DNA of 64,000 nucleotides, from NCBI RefSeq assembly GCF_029962485.1, contig NZ_CP073637.1, forward strand, positions 1,736,001 through 1,800,000, read 5' to 3'. Of the stretch, positions 34,328-43,768 are shown piece after piece; position 1 is the stretch's first letter; each line of letters opens with the position of its first letter. The translations under genes and the position numbers were made by a program. Under the pieces are notes generated by a model. It saw nothing but the letters and a program-made list of their open reading frames with translations. It searched no databases and had not been told where the DNA came from. The stretch is from Burkholderia cepacia. Lineage in GTDB: Bacteria > Pseudomonadota > Gammaproteobacteria > Burkholderiales > Burkholderiaceae.

Positions 34328-35787
34328 AGTTTGCGCTGAATGCACGCGCCGCGCTGCGGGTTCAGCTCGCGCTGGCCGCCGCGCTCGCGCTCGCCGGGTG
34401 TTCGCTCGCGCCGCGCTATGAGCGGCCGGCGGCGCCGGTGCCGGCGACTTATGCGCCGGTCGACGGCAGCGCGGCGTCGGCTGCCGAACCGGCCGCGGCG
34501 CAGGACGCCGCGCTGCTCGACGACTGGCACGCGTATTTCACCGATCCGGCGTTGCAGGCGTGGATCGACGCCGCGCTCGCGAACAACCGCGATCTGCGGA
34601 TCGCGGCCGGCCGGCTCGACGAAGCGCGCGCGCTGTACGGCGTGCAGCGCGCGGAGCTGATGCCGTCGGTCGACGCGAATCTCGGCTATGAGCGCGCACG
34701 GCAGTACGACCCGGTCGTACGCGAAAGCGCGATCAGCGGGCTGTACCGCGCGGGCGTCGGCGTCAGTGCGTACGAGCTCGACCTGTTCGGCCGCGTGCGC
34801 AACCTGTCCGATGCAGCGCTCGCCGAGTATTTCGCGACGGCCGATGCACAGCGCACGGTTCGCATCGGCGTGATTGCCGAAGTGGCGGGCGCGTACGTGT
34901 CGGAACGCTCGCTGCACGAACAGCTTGCGCTCGCGCAGCGCACGCTCGATGCGCGCGAACGCATGGCCGCGCTCACGCAGCGCCGCTATGCGGCCGGCAC
35001 GAGCGACGCGATCGAGCTGCGCTCGGCCGAAATGCTGGTGGCATCGGCGCGTGCGTCGCAGGCCGCACTGCAGCGCGAGCATGCGCAGGCCGTGCGGGCG
35101 CTGCAGCTGCTGGCGGGCGATTTCGCGCGTAACGCGCCTGGCGATGCGAGCGCGCTCGATACGCTGTCGATCGCACCGGTGGCGCCGGGCGCGCCGAGCG
35201 CGCTGCTCGAACGGCGGCCGGACATCCGGCAGGCCGAGGCGCGGCTCAAGGCCGCCAATGCGCAGATCGGCGCCGCACGCGCGGCGTTCTTTCCGCGCAT
35301 TGCGCTGACGACCGACTACGGCTCGGTCAGCGACGCGTTTTCGAGCCTGTTCTCCGCCGGCACGAGCGTGTGGACGTTTGCGCCGCGCATCACGCTGCCG
35401 ATCTTCGCGGGCGGCCGCAACCGCGCGAACCTCGACGTTGCGAATGCGCGAAAGCACATTGCGGTCGCCGAATACGAGAAGACGGTGCAGACCGCGTTCC
35501 GCGAAGTGGCCGACGCGTTCGCCGCACGCGACTGGATCGATCGCCAGCTTGCCGCGCAGCAGGACGTGTATTCGGCCGACGGCGCGCGGCTGAAGCTCGC
35601 GGAACGCCGTTATGCGGGTGGCGTCTCGACGTATCTCGAACTGATCGACGCGCAGCGCAGCACGTACGAGTCGGGGCAGGAGCTGATCAGGCTCAAGCAG
35701 CTCAGGCTCGCGAATGCGATCGCGCTGTACCGTGCGCTCGGCGGCGGCTGGACGCCGGCATCGGCGGAGGCCGCGGCTTCCGCTTGA
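34324..35787 (+). CDS. oprA: RND efflux outer-membrane channel lipoprotein (OprM/NodT family)
   Basis: A 487-residue TolC-like protein that starts at the ATGA overlap with the pump gene. A lipobox (ALALAGC) follows the signal. Repeated TolC-type helical segments are visible (DLRIAAGRLDEARALYGVQRA; RRPDIRQAEARLKAANAQIGAARAAFFP), with the end of the second repeat at RLANAIALYRALGGGW. It forms the trimeric exit duct of the pump. Translation is coupled to amrB. A hairpin follows 12 bases after the stop. Confidence 0.92.
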   Translation: MKFALNARAALRVQLALAAALALAGCSLAPRYERPAAPVPATYAPVDGSAASAAEPAAAQDAALLDDWHAYFTDPALQAWIDAALANNRDLRIAAGRLDEARALYGVQRAELMPSVDANLGYERARQYDPVVRESAISGLYRAGVGVSAYELDLFGRVRNLSDAALAEYFATADAQRTVRIGVIAEVAGAYVSERSLHEQLALAQRTLDARERMAALTQRRYAAGTSDAIELRSAEMLVASARASQAALQREHAQAVRALQLLAGDFARNAPGDASALDTLSIAPVAPGAPSALLERRPDIRQAEARLKAANAQIGAARAAFFPRIALTTDYGSVSDAFSSLFSAGTSVWTFAPRITLPIFAGGRNRANLDVANARKHIAVAEYEKTVQTAFREVADAFAARDWIDRQLAAQQDVYSADGARLKLAERRYAGGVSTYLELIDAQRSTYESGQELIRLKQLRLANAIALYRALGGGWTPASAEAAASA

Positions 35788-35798
35788 GGCGTGTGCCA

Positions 35799-35826
35799 TC
35801 GCCCGACGCCGCTGCGTGTCGGGCGA
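35799..35826 (+). terminator. hairpin after the efflux operon
   Basis: A perfect 9-bp stem (35799-35807 with 35818-35826) with a 10-base loop and no T run; a possible Rho-aided end. Confidence 0.45.
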
Positions 35827-36643
35827 CCTGATGGCGGCCGTACGATCCGGCGTGCGGCCGCCGCTTCGATTGTCGTGCTGCCCGCCGTATCGCCGATCAC
35901 GGTCGGTACTTCCTTTCGCTGTCCGGCGAACCATCCCGACCTTCTTCATCTCGCGGCAGGGCGGTGGCACACCTTCCGCGGAACCTGCATCCAGCGACCG
36001 ATCGTACCGCTCATCAGCGCAAACGGTTGCGCTGCACCCTCGTCATTTCATCTCGTCGATCCAGGCCGGAAAATCGAATTCCGATGACCGCGCATGCGTG
36101 CGATTTCCGATCTGGAATTGACGGATGGATTAATCAATGAATTGGAATTAATGAGGGCGGCAAAGTGTCGCAGTAAAACGTTTGTATTTATTCGCAATCG
36201 TTTGCGCGACAAATCCGTATTGATGAAATGCCTCGGTTAATTTCCTGTCAGTTGAAAATGATTTGATATGGGCGTTGCCGTCGGGCAACGATGGCGGCAT
36301 TGGACAATATTTTGTCTTTGGGGCGATGGGTATCGTCGAGGTCAATGCTGACAAGGCAGTACGGGGTGCAGGCGGTTATCGGAAAGAATTTCCCTTAATC
36401 TTCAATCGGTTCCGTGAAATAAAAAAGGACTGCGGATAAAAAATACGGGATTGAAAATTGAGTGGAAAGAATGGGGTTTTAGAGGGGAAAATCGGACATT
36501 GTCAGATGCATTTGACAATGATTTACAGAAATCTTTCATGATTATCTCGATAATGCCGCCTCGTGTCGGACGGAAGCCACCATGCGCTGCCGTTTGTGTC
36601 CGCCACGTCGTCCAATCCATTTGCACTCCTTACGGGAAACGTC
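35827..36643. other. non-coding, partly AT-rich region upstream of pilus operon 2
   Basis: No supported gene. The stretch from about 36060 to 36560 is markedly richer in A and T than the rest of the window, like the leader of pilus cluster 1, and holds the 24-bp palindrome at 36497. A 68-codon minus-strand frame (36148-36354) has no recognisable features. Confidence 0.5.
36497..36520. promoter_or_regulatory. 24-bp near-perfect palindrome upstream of pilin operon 2
   Basis: Outer arms CATTGTCA and TGACAATG are perfect, the centre is the palindrome ATGCAT, and only one base pair (G/T at 36505 and 36512) breaks the symmetry. It ends 123 bases before the pilin start. This is a strong candidate operator; the protein that binds it is unknown. 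Confidence 0.6.
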
Positions 36644-37156
36644 ATGAAAAAATCCATCCTGACCGCTGTCGCTCTCGCGGCCCTGTCCACCTCGGCCTTC
36701 GCAGCGGGCACCGGCACGATCAACTTCACGGGCGAGATCGTCGCGGGCGCATGCGGTATCGATTCGCATTCGGAAAACCAGACCGTGCATCTCGGCAAGG
36801 TACCGACTCACAAGTTCAAGCAAGTCGGCGACAAGTCGGATGCGGTCAGTTTCGATATCAACCTGACCGACTGCGACACCAGCATCTCGAAGACCGCGCT
36901 CTTCACCTTCACGGGCACGTCCAGCGCGGGCCAGCCGAAGCTGATCGCGACGGTCGGTTCGGCAACCAACGTTGGCATCCGCCTGCAGGCCCCGTCGGGC
37001 GAATACCTCGACAACGGCGTCGAGCAAAAGGCGCCGACCGTTCTGTCGAACGGCACGAACGTCGTGCGCTTCGCGGCGATGTACGAGTCGACGGCTGCCG
37101 ACGTGACGCCGGGTACCGCCGACGCCGTCGCGAACTTCACGGTCCGCTACCAGTAA
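36644..37156 (+). CDS. type 1 fimbrial major subunit
   Basis: A 170-residue pilin: signal peptide ending AFA-AGTGTINFTGEIV, a conserved Cys pair (GACGID and LTDCDTS), and a C-terminal ATFTVRYQ-like ending (NFTVRYQ) with penultimate Tyr for donor-strand complementation. It is a clear FimA-type subunit and differs strongly from the pilin at 14417. Usher, chaperone and adhesin follow on the same strand. Confidence 0.92.
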   Translation: MKKSILTAVALAALSTSAFAAGTGTINFTGEIVAGACGIDSHSENQTVHLGKVPTHKFKQVGDKSDAVSFDINLTDCDTSISKTALFTFTGTSSAGQPKLIATVGSATNVGIRLQAPSGEYLDNGVEQKAPTVLSNGTNVVRFAAMYESTAADVTPGTADAVANFTVRYQ

Positions 37157-37167
37157 GCATCCGTACC

Positions 37168-37196
37168 GGAGGAGGGGTGCGTGCATCCCTTCCTCC
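37168..37196 (+). terminator. attenuating hairpin between pilin and usher genes
   Basis: An imperfect GC stem (37168-37180 with 37183-37196, one bulge) directly follows the pilin stop. Such hairpins raise the pilin-to-usher ratio in fimbrial operons; here that is inferred. Confidence 0.45.
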
Positions 37197-37244
37197 TTCT
37201 GCTTTCCTCCCCGTTTTTTCATCTCGGACTTCCGGTAGCGCCGC

Positions 37245-39731
37245 GTGCGAATCAGACATTCCTTCCTTTGCGTCTCCGTGCTGGTCGTCGGCAGCCAGAG
37301 CCATGCGACGGAATTCAATTCGTCGTTCCTCGACATCGACGGAACGAGCAATGTCGACCTGTCGCAGTTCTCGCAGGCCGACTTCACGCTGCCGGGCGAG
37401 TACATGCTCGACGTGCAGGTCAACGACCTGTTCTACGGGCTACAGGCGATCGAATTCATCGCCGTCGACACGTCCGGTGCGGGCAAGCCCTGCCTGCCGC
37501 CGGAGCTCGTCGCGCAGTTCGGGCTGAAACCGTCGCTTGCGAAGGACCTGCCGCGCTTCCAGGGCGGACGTTGCGTCGACCTCGGCGCGATCGAGGGCGC
37601 GACCGTGCGTTACCTGAAGAGCGACGGACGGCTCAAGATCACGATTCCGCAGGCCGCGCTCGAATTCAGCGACTCGACCTATCTGCCGCCGGAGCGCTGG
37701 TCGGAAGGGATTCCCGGCGCGATGCTCGACTATCGCGTGATCGCGAACACGAACCGCAACTTCGGCGCGGGCGGCGGGCAGACGAATTCGATCCAGGCCT
37801 ACGGGACGGTTGGTGCGAACTGGGATGCATGGCGCTTTCGCGGCGACTACCAGGCGCAATCGAACGTGGGCAACACGGCATACGCGGACCGCACGTTCCG
37901 CTTCAGCCGGCTGTATGCATTTCGCGCACTGCCGTCGATCCAGTCGACGGTGACGTTCGGCGACGACTACCTGACCTCTGACATCTTCGACACGTTCGCC
38001 TTGACGGGCGCGTCGATCCGCAGCGACGACCGCATGCTGCCGCCTTCGCTGCGCGGCTATGCGCCGCTGATCTCGGGCGTGGCACGCACCAACGCGACGG
38101 TGACCGTGTCGCAGGCGGGCCGCGTGCTGTACGTGACGCGCGTGTCGCCGGGCGCATTCGCGCTGCAGAACATCAACACGAGCGTACAGGGCACGCTCGA
38201 CGTCGCGGTCGCGGAAGAGGACGGCAGCGTGCAGCGCTTCCAGGTGACGACGGCCGCCGTCCCGTTCCTCGCGCGCACCGGGCAGCTGCGCTACAAGGCC
38301 GCGGTCGGCAAGCCACGCCTGTTCGGCGGCGCCGGCATCACGCCTTTCTTCGGCTTCGGTGAAATCGCGTACGGCCTGCCGTTCGACATCACCGCATACG
38401 GCGGTTTCATCGCGGCGTCGGGCTATACGTCGGTCGCGCTCGGCGTCGGCCGCGATTTCGGGACGTTCGGCGCGGTATCGGCCGACGTCACGCATGCGCG
38501 GGCGCGTCTGTGGTGGAATGGCGCGACGCGCAACGGCAACTCGTATCGCATCAATTATTCGAAGCACTTCGATGCGCTCGACGCCGACGTGCGCTTCTTC
38601 GGCTATCGCTTCTCCGAGCGCGACTACACGAACTTCGCGCAATTCTCGGGCGACCCGACCGCGTACGGCCTCGCCAACAGCAAGCAGCGCTACTCGGCGA
38701 CGATGTCGAAGCGCTTCGGCGACACGTCGACCTATTTCTCGTACGACCAGACCACCTACTGGGCGCGTTCGTCCGAGCAGCGTGTCGGCCTCACGCTGAC
38801 GCGCGCGTTCTCGATCGGCACGCTGCGTAACGTGAACGTCAGCGTGTCGGCATTCCGCACACAGAGCGCGGGCGCGAGCGGCAACCAGTTCTCGGTCACC
38901 GCGACGCTGCCGATCGGCGGCCGCCACACCGTCACGTCGAACCTGACGACCGGCAGCGGCAGCACGAGCGTGAACGCCGGCTATATCTACGACGATCCGG
39001 ACGGCCGTACCTATCAGGTCAATGCGGGCGCGACCGACGGCCGCGCGTCGGCGAACGCGAGCTTCCGCCAGCGCACGTCGGCGTACCAGCTCACCGCGCA
39101 GGCGTCGTCGGTGGCCAATTCCTACGCGGCTGCGTCGCTGGAAGTCGACGGTTCGTTCGTCGCGACGCAGTACGGCGTGTCCGCGCATGCGAACGGCAAT
39201 GCAGGCGACACGCGGCTGCTGGTGTCGACCGACGGCGTACCAGACGTGCCGCTGTCCGGCACGCTCTCGCACACCGATTCGCGCGGCTATGCGGTGCTCG
39301 ACGGCATCTCGCCGTACAACGTGTACGACGCGACCGTCAACGTCGAGAAGCTGCCGCTCGAAGTGCAGGTGTCGAACCCGATCCAGCGCATGGTGCTGAC
39401 CGACGGCGCGATCGGCTTCGTGAAGTTTTCCGCCGCGCGCGGCAGCAACCTGTACCTGACGCTGACCGACCCGGCCGGCAAGCCGCTGCCGTTCGGCGCA
39501 TCGGTGCAGGACGCGGCGAACGGCAAGGAGCTCGGCATCGTCGGCGAGGCCGGCGCGGCGTTCCTGACCCAGGTTCAGCCGAAGTCCACGCTGGCGGTGC
39601 GCGCGGGCGAGCGCACGCTCTGCACGGTCGATGCACTGCCGAACCAGCTCCAACTCGAAGGCACGCCAATCCCGGTGACGTGCCAGACGCCCGGCGAGTC
39701 GCATGCAGCGACCGCGCGGCTCGAACGATGA
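37245..39731 (+). CDS. outer-membrane fimbrial usher
   Basis: An 828-residue usher starting at GTG. The short signal ends SHA-TEFNSSFLD, a typical usher mature start. The N-terminal domain (GEYMLDVQVNDLFYG), the plug-flanking signature SIRSDDRMLPPSLRGYAPLISG and the C-terminal GKPLPFGASV segment are all present, with a Cys pair near each end. It secretes and assembles the pilin of this operon. Its stop is 16 bases before the chaperone start used here. Confidence 0.92.
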   Translation: MRIRHSFLCVSVLVVGSQSHATEFNSSFLDIDGTSNVDLSQFSQADFTLPGEYMLDVQVNDLFYGLQAIEFIAVDTSGAGKPCLPPELVAQFGLKPSLAKDLPRFQGGRCVDLGAIEGATVRYLKSDGRLKITIPQAALEFSDSTYLPPERWSEGIPGAMLDYRVIANTNRNFGAGGGQTNSIQAYGTVGANWDAWRFRGDYQAQSNVGNTAYADRTFRFSRLYAFRALPSIQSTVTFGDDYLTSDIFDTFALTGASIRSDDRMLPPSLRGYAPLISGVARTNATVTVSQAGRVLYVTRVSPGAFALQNINTSVQGTLDVAVAEEDGSVQRFQVTTAAVPFLARTGQLRYKAAVGKPRLFGGAGITPFFGFGEIAYGLPFDITAYGGFIAASGYTSVALGVGRDFGTFGAVSADVTHARARLWWNGATRNGNSYRINYSKHFDALDADVRFFGYRFSERDYTNFAQFSGDPTAYGLANSKQRYSATMSKRFGDTSTYFSYDQTTYWARSSEQRVGLTLTRAFSIGTLRNVNVSVSAFRTQSAGASGNQFSVTATLPIGGRHTVTSNLTTGSGSTSVNAGYIYDDPDGRTYQVNAGATDGRASANASFRQRTSAYQLTAQASSVANSYAAASLEVDGSFVATQYGVSAHANGNAGDTRLLVSTDGVPDVPLSGTLSHTDSRGYAVLDGISPYNVYDATVNVEKLPLEVQVSNPIQRMVLTDGAIGFVKFSAARGSNLYLTLTDPAGKPLPFGASVQDAANGKELGIVGEAGAAFLTQVQPKSTLAVRAGERTLCTVDALPNQLQLEGTPIPVTCQTPGESHAATARLER

Positions 39732-39747
39732 TTTCATGGATCCAGCG

Positions 39748-40494
39748 ATGAAGAACGCTTTCTCCCTTTCCTTTTCGCGGCGCGCGTGGTGCGCGCTCGC
39801 GACCGCCGGCGCGCTGCTCGCGGGCGCCGCACAGGCGGCGATCGTCCCCGATCGCACGCGCGTGATCTTCAACGAAGGCGAGCAGGCCGCGATCGTGACG
39901 ATCACGAACAAGAGCACGACGTATCCGTATCTCGTTCAGTCGTGGCTCGAGGACGCGAAAGGCAACAAGATCACGACGCCGCTGATGGTCGTGCCGCCGC
40001 TGCAGCGCATTGAGGCGAACGAGCGCAACGTGCTGCGCATCGCGAGGCTGCCGGGCACCGAACTGCCGGCCGATCGCGAATCGGTGTTCTACCTGAACAT
40101 CCGCGAAGTGCCGCCGAAGACCGACACGCCGAACTCGCTGCAGATCGCACTGCATACGCAGATGAAGCTGTTCTACCGGCCGAAGGCCGTGCAGCCCGCG
40201 CGCGACGCGGACTGGACGCTGCCGATGACGCTGCGCGTCGACGCTGCCGTGCACAAGCTGGTGTTCGACAATCCGACGCCGTATCACGTGACGGTGGTCG
40301 ACGTGACATCGGGCGCGCAGAAGACGCCGGTGCCGATCGACCCGGTAATGGTGAGCCCGATGAGCACGGCCGACGTGCCGTTCAAGGCCGCGACGCCTTC
40401 CACGTTGTTCGTCACGCATATCGACGATTACGGCGGCCAGGTGGCGGTCGAGTATGCGTGTGAGGGCGGTGCTTGCAAGAGTGTGAAGAAATGA
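39748..40494 (+). CDS. periplasmic fimbrial chaperone
   Basis: A 248-residue PapD-family protein from the ATG at 39748; ATG at 39736 is an alternative adding four residues. The signal ends AQA-AIVPDRTRVIF. Landmarks: TRVIFNEGEQ, PPLQRIEANERNVLRI, YLNIREVPP, MKLFYRPKAV, NPTPYHVTV. A C-terminal Cys pair (CEGGAC) is a small oddity. Its stop overlaps the adhesin ATG by 4 bases. Confidence 0.92.
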   Translation: MKNAFSLSFSRRAWCALATAGALLAGAAQAAIVPDRTRVIFNEGEQAAIVTITNKSTTYPYLVQSWLEDAKGNKITTPLMVVPPLQRIEANERNVLRIARLPGTELPADRESVFYLNIREVPPKTDTPNSLQIALHTQMKLFYRPKAVQPARDADWTLPMTLRVDAAVHKLVFDNPTPYHVTVVDVTSGAQKTPVPIDPVMVSPMSTADVPFKAATPSTLFVTHIDDYGGQVAVEYACEGGACKSVKK

Positions 40495-41516
40495 GCGGCG
40501 TGCAACGAAACGGCATTGCGTCGCGAATGCCGGCCTGGCTCAGGTGGTGTGCGCTCGCGCTGTTCGTCGTGTTCGCGCAGCCGGCGTGGGCACTGAAATG
40601 TATTGCGGACAACGGCGGCCTGTCGCAGATCGAGGCGATCGGCAATGTCGCGTCGTATCCGACCGATGCGCCGGATGGTTACGTGATCTGGGTGTCGCCG
40701 CCGCGCACGACAACGGGCTATTGCTACAAGGATATCGGCGGACTGCAGAATTTCCCCGAACAGATCTACTTCTACGCGAACCCGGAGAAACAGAATCCGG
40801 CCGCGTGGGGGCTCGAAGTCGGCATTCGCTTCGAGGGCACCGATTATTACGGACGCAGCAGCCAGCCGGGGAACGGCATTGACTCGCACCGCTCCGTGAA
40901 AATCTGTGAGCTGAACGACCGGCAGGTCGATGCCGGGATGTGTCCGAAATGGCCCATCAGCATTACGTATCAGGTGGTCATTCGCAAGCGGGGGGCGTGG
41001 ACGAGGCCACCCTCGGATATCTACGCGGTGTTTCAGTTCGACGGCGAGCGCGGACTGAACAGCAAGGGAAGCTTTCGCTACAAGCTGAGCGGTCTGCAGA
41101 ATCTCAAGCCGACACCTTGCATGGTCGACGTGAAGGTCACGCCGGAGCCCGGTATCGTGAAGTTCGGCCAGGTTCAGGCGACGCGCAACGGTTTCTCGCC
41201 CGCGGTGCCGCGCCAGTCTTTCAGTCTCGCGCTGACCAAGCAATGCAACGTGCCGGTGCGCGTGGACGGCTACTTCGAGACTTCGCAGACGGTGCAGAAC
41301 GGGCTGCTCGTGCCGGATCCGAAGAGTAATTTCGGCATCGGCATCGAGGACCGAAACGGCAAGGCGATTGCGTTCAACGAACAATTCGTGCTCGCGCAGA
41401 TGCCGGGAAGCGTGAACTACCAGAGCGTGACGCTCGATGCCGTGCTGAAGGCGTTCGGGCCGCCGAAGATCGGTCCGTTCAACGGTACGGCGACGATTCG
41501 ATTGTTCATCTACTGA
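40491..41516 (+). CDS. fimbrial adhesin / minor subunit
   Basis: A 341-residue secreted protein coupled to the chaperone by an ATGA overlap. The signal ends AWA-LKCIADNGG. The N-terminal two-thirds is unlike pilins; the C-terminal third is pilin-like (PCMVDVKVTPEPGIVKFGQVQ, a second Cys in LTKQCNV, ending TATIRLFIY). This fits a tip adhesin. It shows no obvious similarity to the adhesin of cluster 1 beyond this plan. Confidence 0.82.
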   Translation: MSGVQRNGIASRMPAWLRWCALALFVVFAQPAWALKCIADNGGLSQIEAIGNVASYPTDAPDGYVIWVSPPRTTTGYCYKDIGGLQNFPEQIYFYANPEKQNPAAWGLEVGIRFEGTDYYGRSSQPGNGIDSHRSVKICELNDRQVDAGMCPKWPISITYQVVIRKRGAWTRPPSDIYAVFQFDGERGLNSKGSFRYKLSGLQNLKPTPCMVDVKVTPEPGIVKFGQVQATRNGFSPAVPRQSFSLALTKQCNVPVRVDGYFETSQTVQNGLLVPDPKSNFGIGIEDRNGKAIAFNEQFVLAQMPGSVNYQSVTLDAVLKAFGPPKIGPFNGTATIRLFIY

Positions 41517-41617
41517 CGACGGCAGGCCCGCCCCGGGCGAAGACGATGGGCGACGTTCGCTTCCGGTGATGACTTACGGCAAGGTCGGGCCGTGCCGAGG
41601 TCGCGCAATGTCGTTGC

Positions 41618-42247
41618 TTAAGCAACCACATCCGACAACGACCGCGTGTCCGTCCTCCGGCGATCGACCACCTCGCTGCGCCGTTCGAACCGATACACGA
41701 CGGCGGGCGGAAAATTCATCCACGCGATTCCTACCCGCACGGCGCGAATGCGCATGGCTTCCAGATAGCGTGCCGGGATCGGGCAGCGCGGCACATACGT
41801 GAACTGATAGAACGCGCCACCGGCAGCCAGATGGCGCGCGAATGCACAGTGCACGATCGCGACGGCCTGTTCGACCGGCATCGCGACGAGCGGCAATCCG
41901 CTCACAATCGCATTGGCCCGTTCCCCGCCGAAGAAGTCGCCCGTCATCCCGAGCTGGACCGCATCCATCTGCATGATCCGCAACGTGGGGAACTGATGCC
42001 GCAGCGCGTTGGCGAAAACGGGATCGGCTTCCACCAGTACCAGCCTGTTGCTCGCGACGCCGCGCGCGAGCAGGGCACGTGTGAACACGCCGGTGCCCGC
42101 ACCGAGTTCGATTACCGCTGCGCCGTCGAGCGGGACATGTGCCGTAATCAGTGCGGCGAGCGCCGGCCCGGACGGCGCGAGCGCGCCGACCCGGCGCGGA
42201 TTGCGCAACCAGGTGCGCAGGAACAGCATCCAGTCAGGGATTCGCAT
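41618..42247 (-). CDS. SAM-dependent methyltransferase, phospholipid N-methyltransferase-like
   Basis: A 209-residue protein; start chosen at 42247 because GGGAG lies about 8 bases upstream. It carries the SAM-binding motif VIELGAGTGVFT and an acidic LVEADP strand end. The N-terminal FLRTWLRNPRRVGALAPSGPALA is characteristic of the small PmtA-like phospholipid methyltransferases that act on phosphatidylethanolamine at the membrane, though rRNA-type or small-molecule enzymes share the fold. It is downstream of a DedA gene by 42 bases on the same strand, which supports a membrane-lipid role. Confidence 0.78.
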   Translation of the reverse strand: MRIPDWMLFLRTWLRNPRRVGALAPSGPALAALITAHVPLDGAAVIELGAGTGVFTRALLARGVASNRLVLVEADPVFANALRHQFPTLRIMQMDAVQLGMTGDFFGGERANAIVSGLPLVAMPVEQAVAIVHCAFARHLAAGGAFYQFTYVPRCPIPARYLEAMRIRAVRVGIAWMNFPPAVVYRFERRSEVVDRRRTDTRSLSDVVA

Positions 42248-42289
42248 CGACAAGCTCCCGGGAAATCGATCGGTCAATGACAGGCGCGG

Positions 42290-42817
42290 CTAGCCGGCCG
42301 CTTGCGCGGCGAGATAGCCGGCCGTGATGAACAGCGTGTTCCAGAGCGCGATGCCGGCCGCGGCACCGGACGCGAAGCGCGCGAAACTCGTTTCCAGCAA
42401 GCCGGCGAGCGCCGGCGCGACGAGCCGGAGGAACGGCACCATTTGCGACCACAGCGCGAGCCGCGTGGGCCGTGCGCGGATGCCTTCGATCAGCGCGTCC
42501 ATTCTGTCGGGCTGCAGCCGGCCCAGCGGCGCGACGCGGCGCAGCAGTGCAAGCACGCTGTCTTGCGGCCACAGATTGCCGAGCGCGTAATGAATGACGC
42601 AGCCCGCGAAGCTGCCGAGCACCGTGACGACGATCGCCTCCGGCAGCGTCCATGCGCCTTGCGCGCCCGCGACGCCGATCATCGCGAGCAGCACGTGGGA
42701 CGGCAGGACGGGAATCAGCCGTTCGATCAGCGACAGACCGGCGAGACAGGCAATGCTGTTGGCGCCGGCCAGGCTGAGCGCGAGGCCGAACGGCACGAGC
42801 GTGGCGAGCTGGTTCAT
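42290..42817 (-). CDS. DedA family membrane protein
   Basis: A 175-residue integral membrane protein; the ATG at 42817 has CGGGAG 8 bases upstream. Features of the DedA/SNARE-associated family: an N-terminal acidic/hydrophobic re-entrant region (GLSLIERLIPVLPS), GSFAGCVIHYALG, and the motif SQMVPFLRLVAPALAG. DedA proteins are lipid-carrier flippases or affect membrane homeostasis and cationic-peptide resistance. That matches the neighbouring PmtA-like gene and the PmrA-type two-component pair on the other side. Confidence 0.82.
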   Translation of the reverse strand: MNQLATLVPFGLALSLAGANSIACLAGLSLIERLIPVLPSHVLLAMIGVAGAQGAWTLPEAIVVTVLGSFAGCVIHYALGNLWPQDSVLALLRRVAPLGRLQPDRMDALIEGIRARPTRLALWSQMVPFLRLVAPALAGLLETSFARFASGAAAGIALWNTLFITAGYLAAQAAG

Positions 42818-43039
42818 CGCGCGGCTCCCGCGCGGGATGCGCACAACGCACGCAATCCGCGCGGCCTTTCATGCCAGAATGCCTCGCACCGGGACGGCGC
42901 GAAGCGCGCGCGTTGTGTCGTCTTGCATCGCAGCAACGGAATCGAAGAAACGAATACGGTCATGACGGGCCTCTCGGGAAAGCGCCAGCTGCATTGCACC
43001 CGGCAATGCGGCGAACGACACGCATCGTGACCTCTCGGA

Positions 43040-43056
43040 TTTAAGAAGTTTTTAAT
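43040..43056 (+). promoter_or_regulatory. PmrA-type direct repeat upstream of the two-component genes
   Basis: TTTAAG-AAGTT-TTTAAT matches the PmrA box form YTTAAK-N5-YTTAAK exactly. It lies 47 bases before the response regulator start, so autoregulation by the encoded OmpR-type protein is likely. Confidence 0.6.
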
Positions 43057-43102
43057 CGCGGTCCGTCAGGCTGGCGACCTCGCCATTCGAGGAGCGAAAC
43101 CG

Positions 43103-43768
43103 ATGCATATCCTGCTGGTGGAAGACGATGTGATGCTGGCCGACGCCGTGCGCGCCGGCCTGGCGCAAAACGGCTGGCGCGCGGACTGGTCGGCCGATGT
43201 GCCGGCCGCACGGCTCGCGCTCGTCGGTCACGACTACGACGCGGTGCTGCTCGACCTGCAGTTGCCGGGCGCGTCCGGCTTCACGCTGCTCGCCGCGATG
43301 CGTGCGAACTACGACGCGACCCCGGTGTTGATCGTGACGGCGCGCGATCAGTTGAGCGACCGTATCCGCGGCCTCGATGCAGGCGCCGACGACTATCTCG
43401 TGAAGCCGTTCCAGCTCGACGAACTCTATGCGCGGTTGCGCGCGCTGACGCGCCGCAGCCAGGGCCGCGTGTCGGAGCGGCTCGTCTACCGCGACATCCA
43501 CGTCGATCCGTCGCGCAAGGAAGTCACGCGCGCCGGCGAGCCCGTTGCGCTCAGCATTCACGAGTACCGGACGCTGGTCGCGCTGATGGAGCGGCAGGGG
43601 CGCATCGTCACGCGAACGCAGCTTGAAGCGCGCGTGTACGGCAATGACGGCGCGATCGAAAGCAACACGATCGCGGTGTACATCCATCAGCTCCGGCGCA
43701 AGCTCGGCGACGAACTGATCGTGACGGTGCACGGCTTCGGCTATCGCGTCGGGGAGGGCACGGCATGA
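43103..43768 (+). CDS. OmpR-family response regulator (PmrA/QseB type)
   Basis: A 221-residue regulator. The receiver domain has acidic residues 8-9, phosphoacceptor Asp51 (LLDLQLPG), Thr79 and Lys101 (VKPF). The C-terminal winged helix ends with the usual VYIHQLRRKLG and VHGFGYRVG. GAGGAG precedes the ATG. Length and sequence style place it in the PmrA/QseB/TctD branch, and a PmrA-type box sits in its own promoter. It overlaps the sensor gene by 4 bases. Confidence 0.93.
   Translation: MHILLVEDDVMLADAVRAGLAQNGWRADWSADVPAARLALVGHDYDAVLLDLQLPGASGFTLLAAMRANYDATPVLIVTARDQLSDRIRGLDAGADDYLVKPFQLDELYARLRALTRRSQGRVSERLVYRDIHVDPSRKEVTRAGEPVALSIHEYRTLVALMERQGRIVTRTQLEARVYGNDGAIESNTIAVYIHQLRRKLGDELIVTVHGFGYRVGEGTA

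Noticed and set aside
36148..36354. A 68-codon minus-strand frame upstream of pilus operon 2
   Set aside because: It lies in an AT-rich promoter region, without ribosome site or recognisable features.
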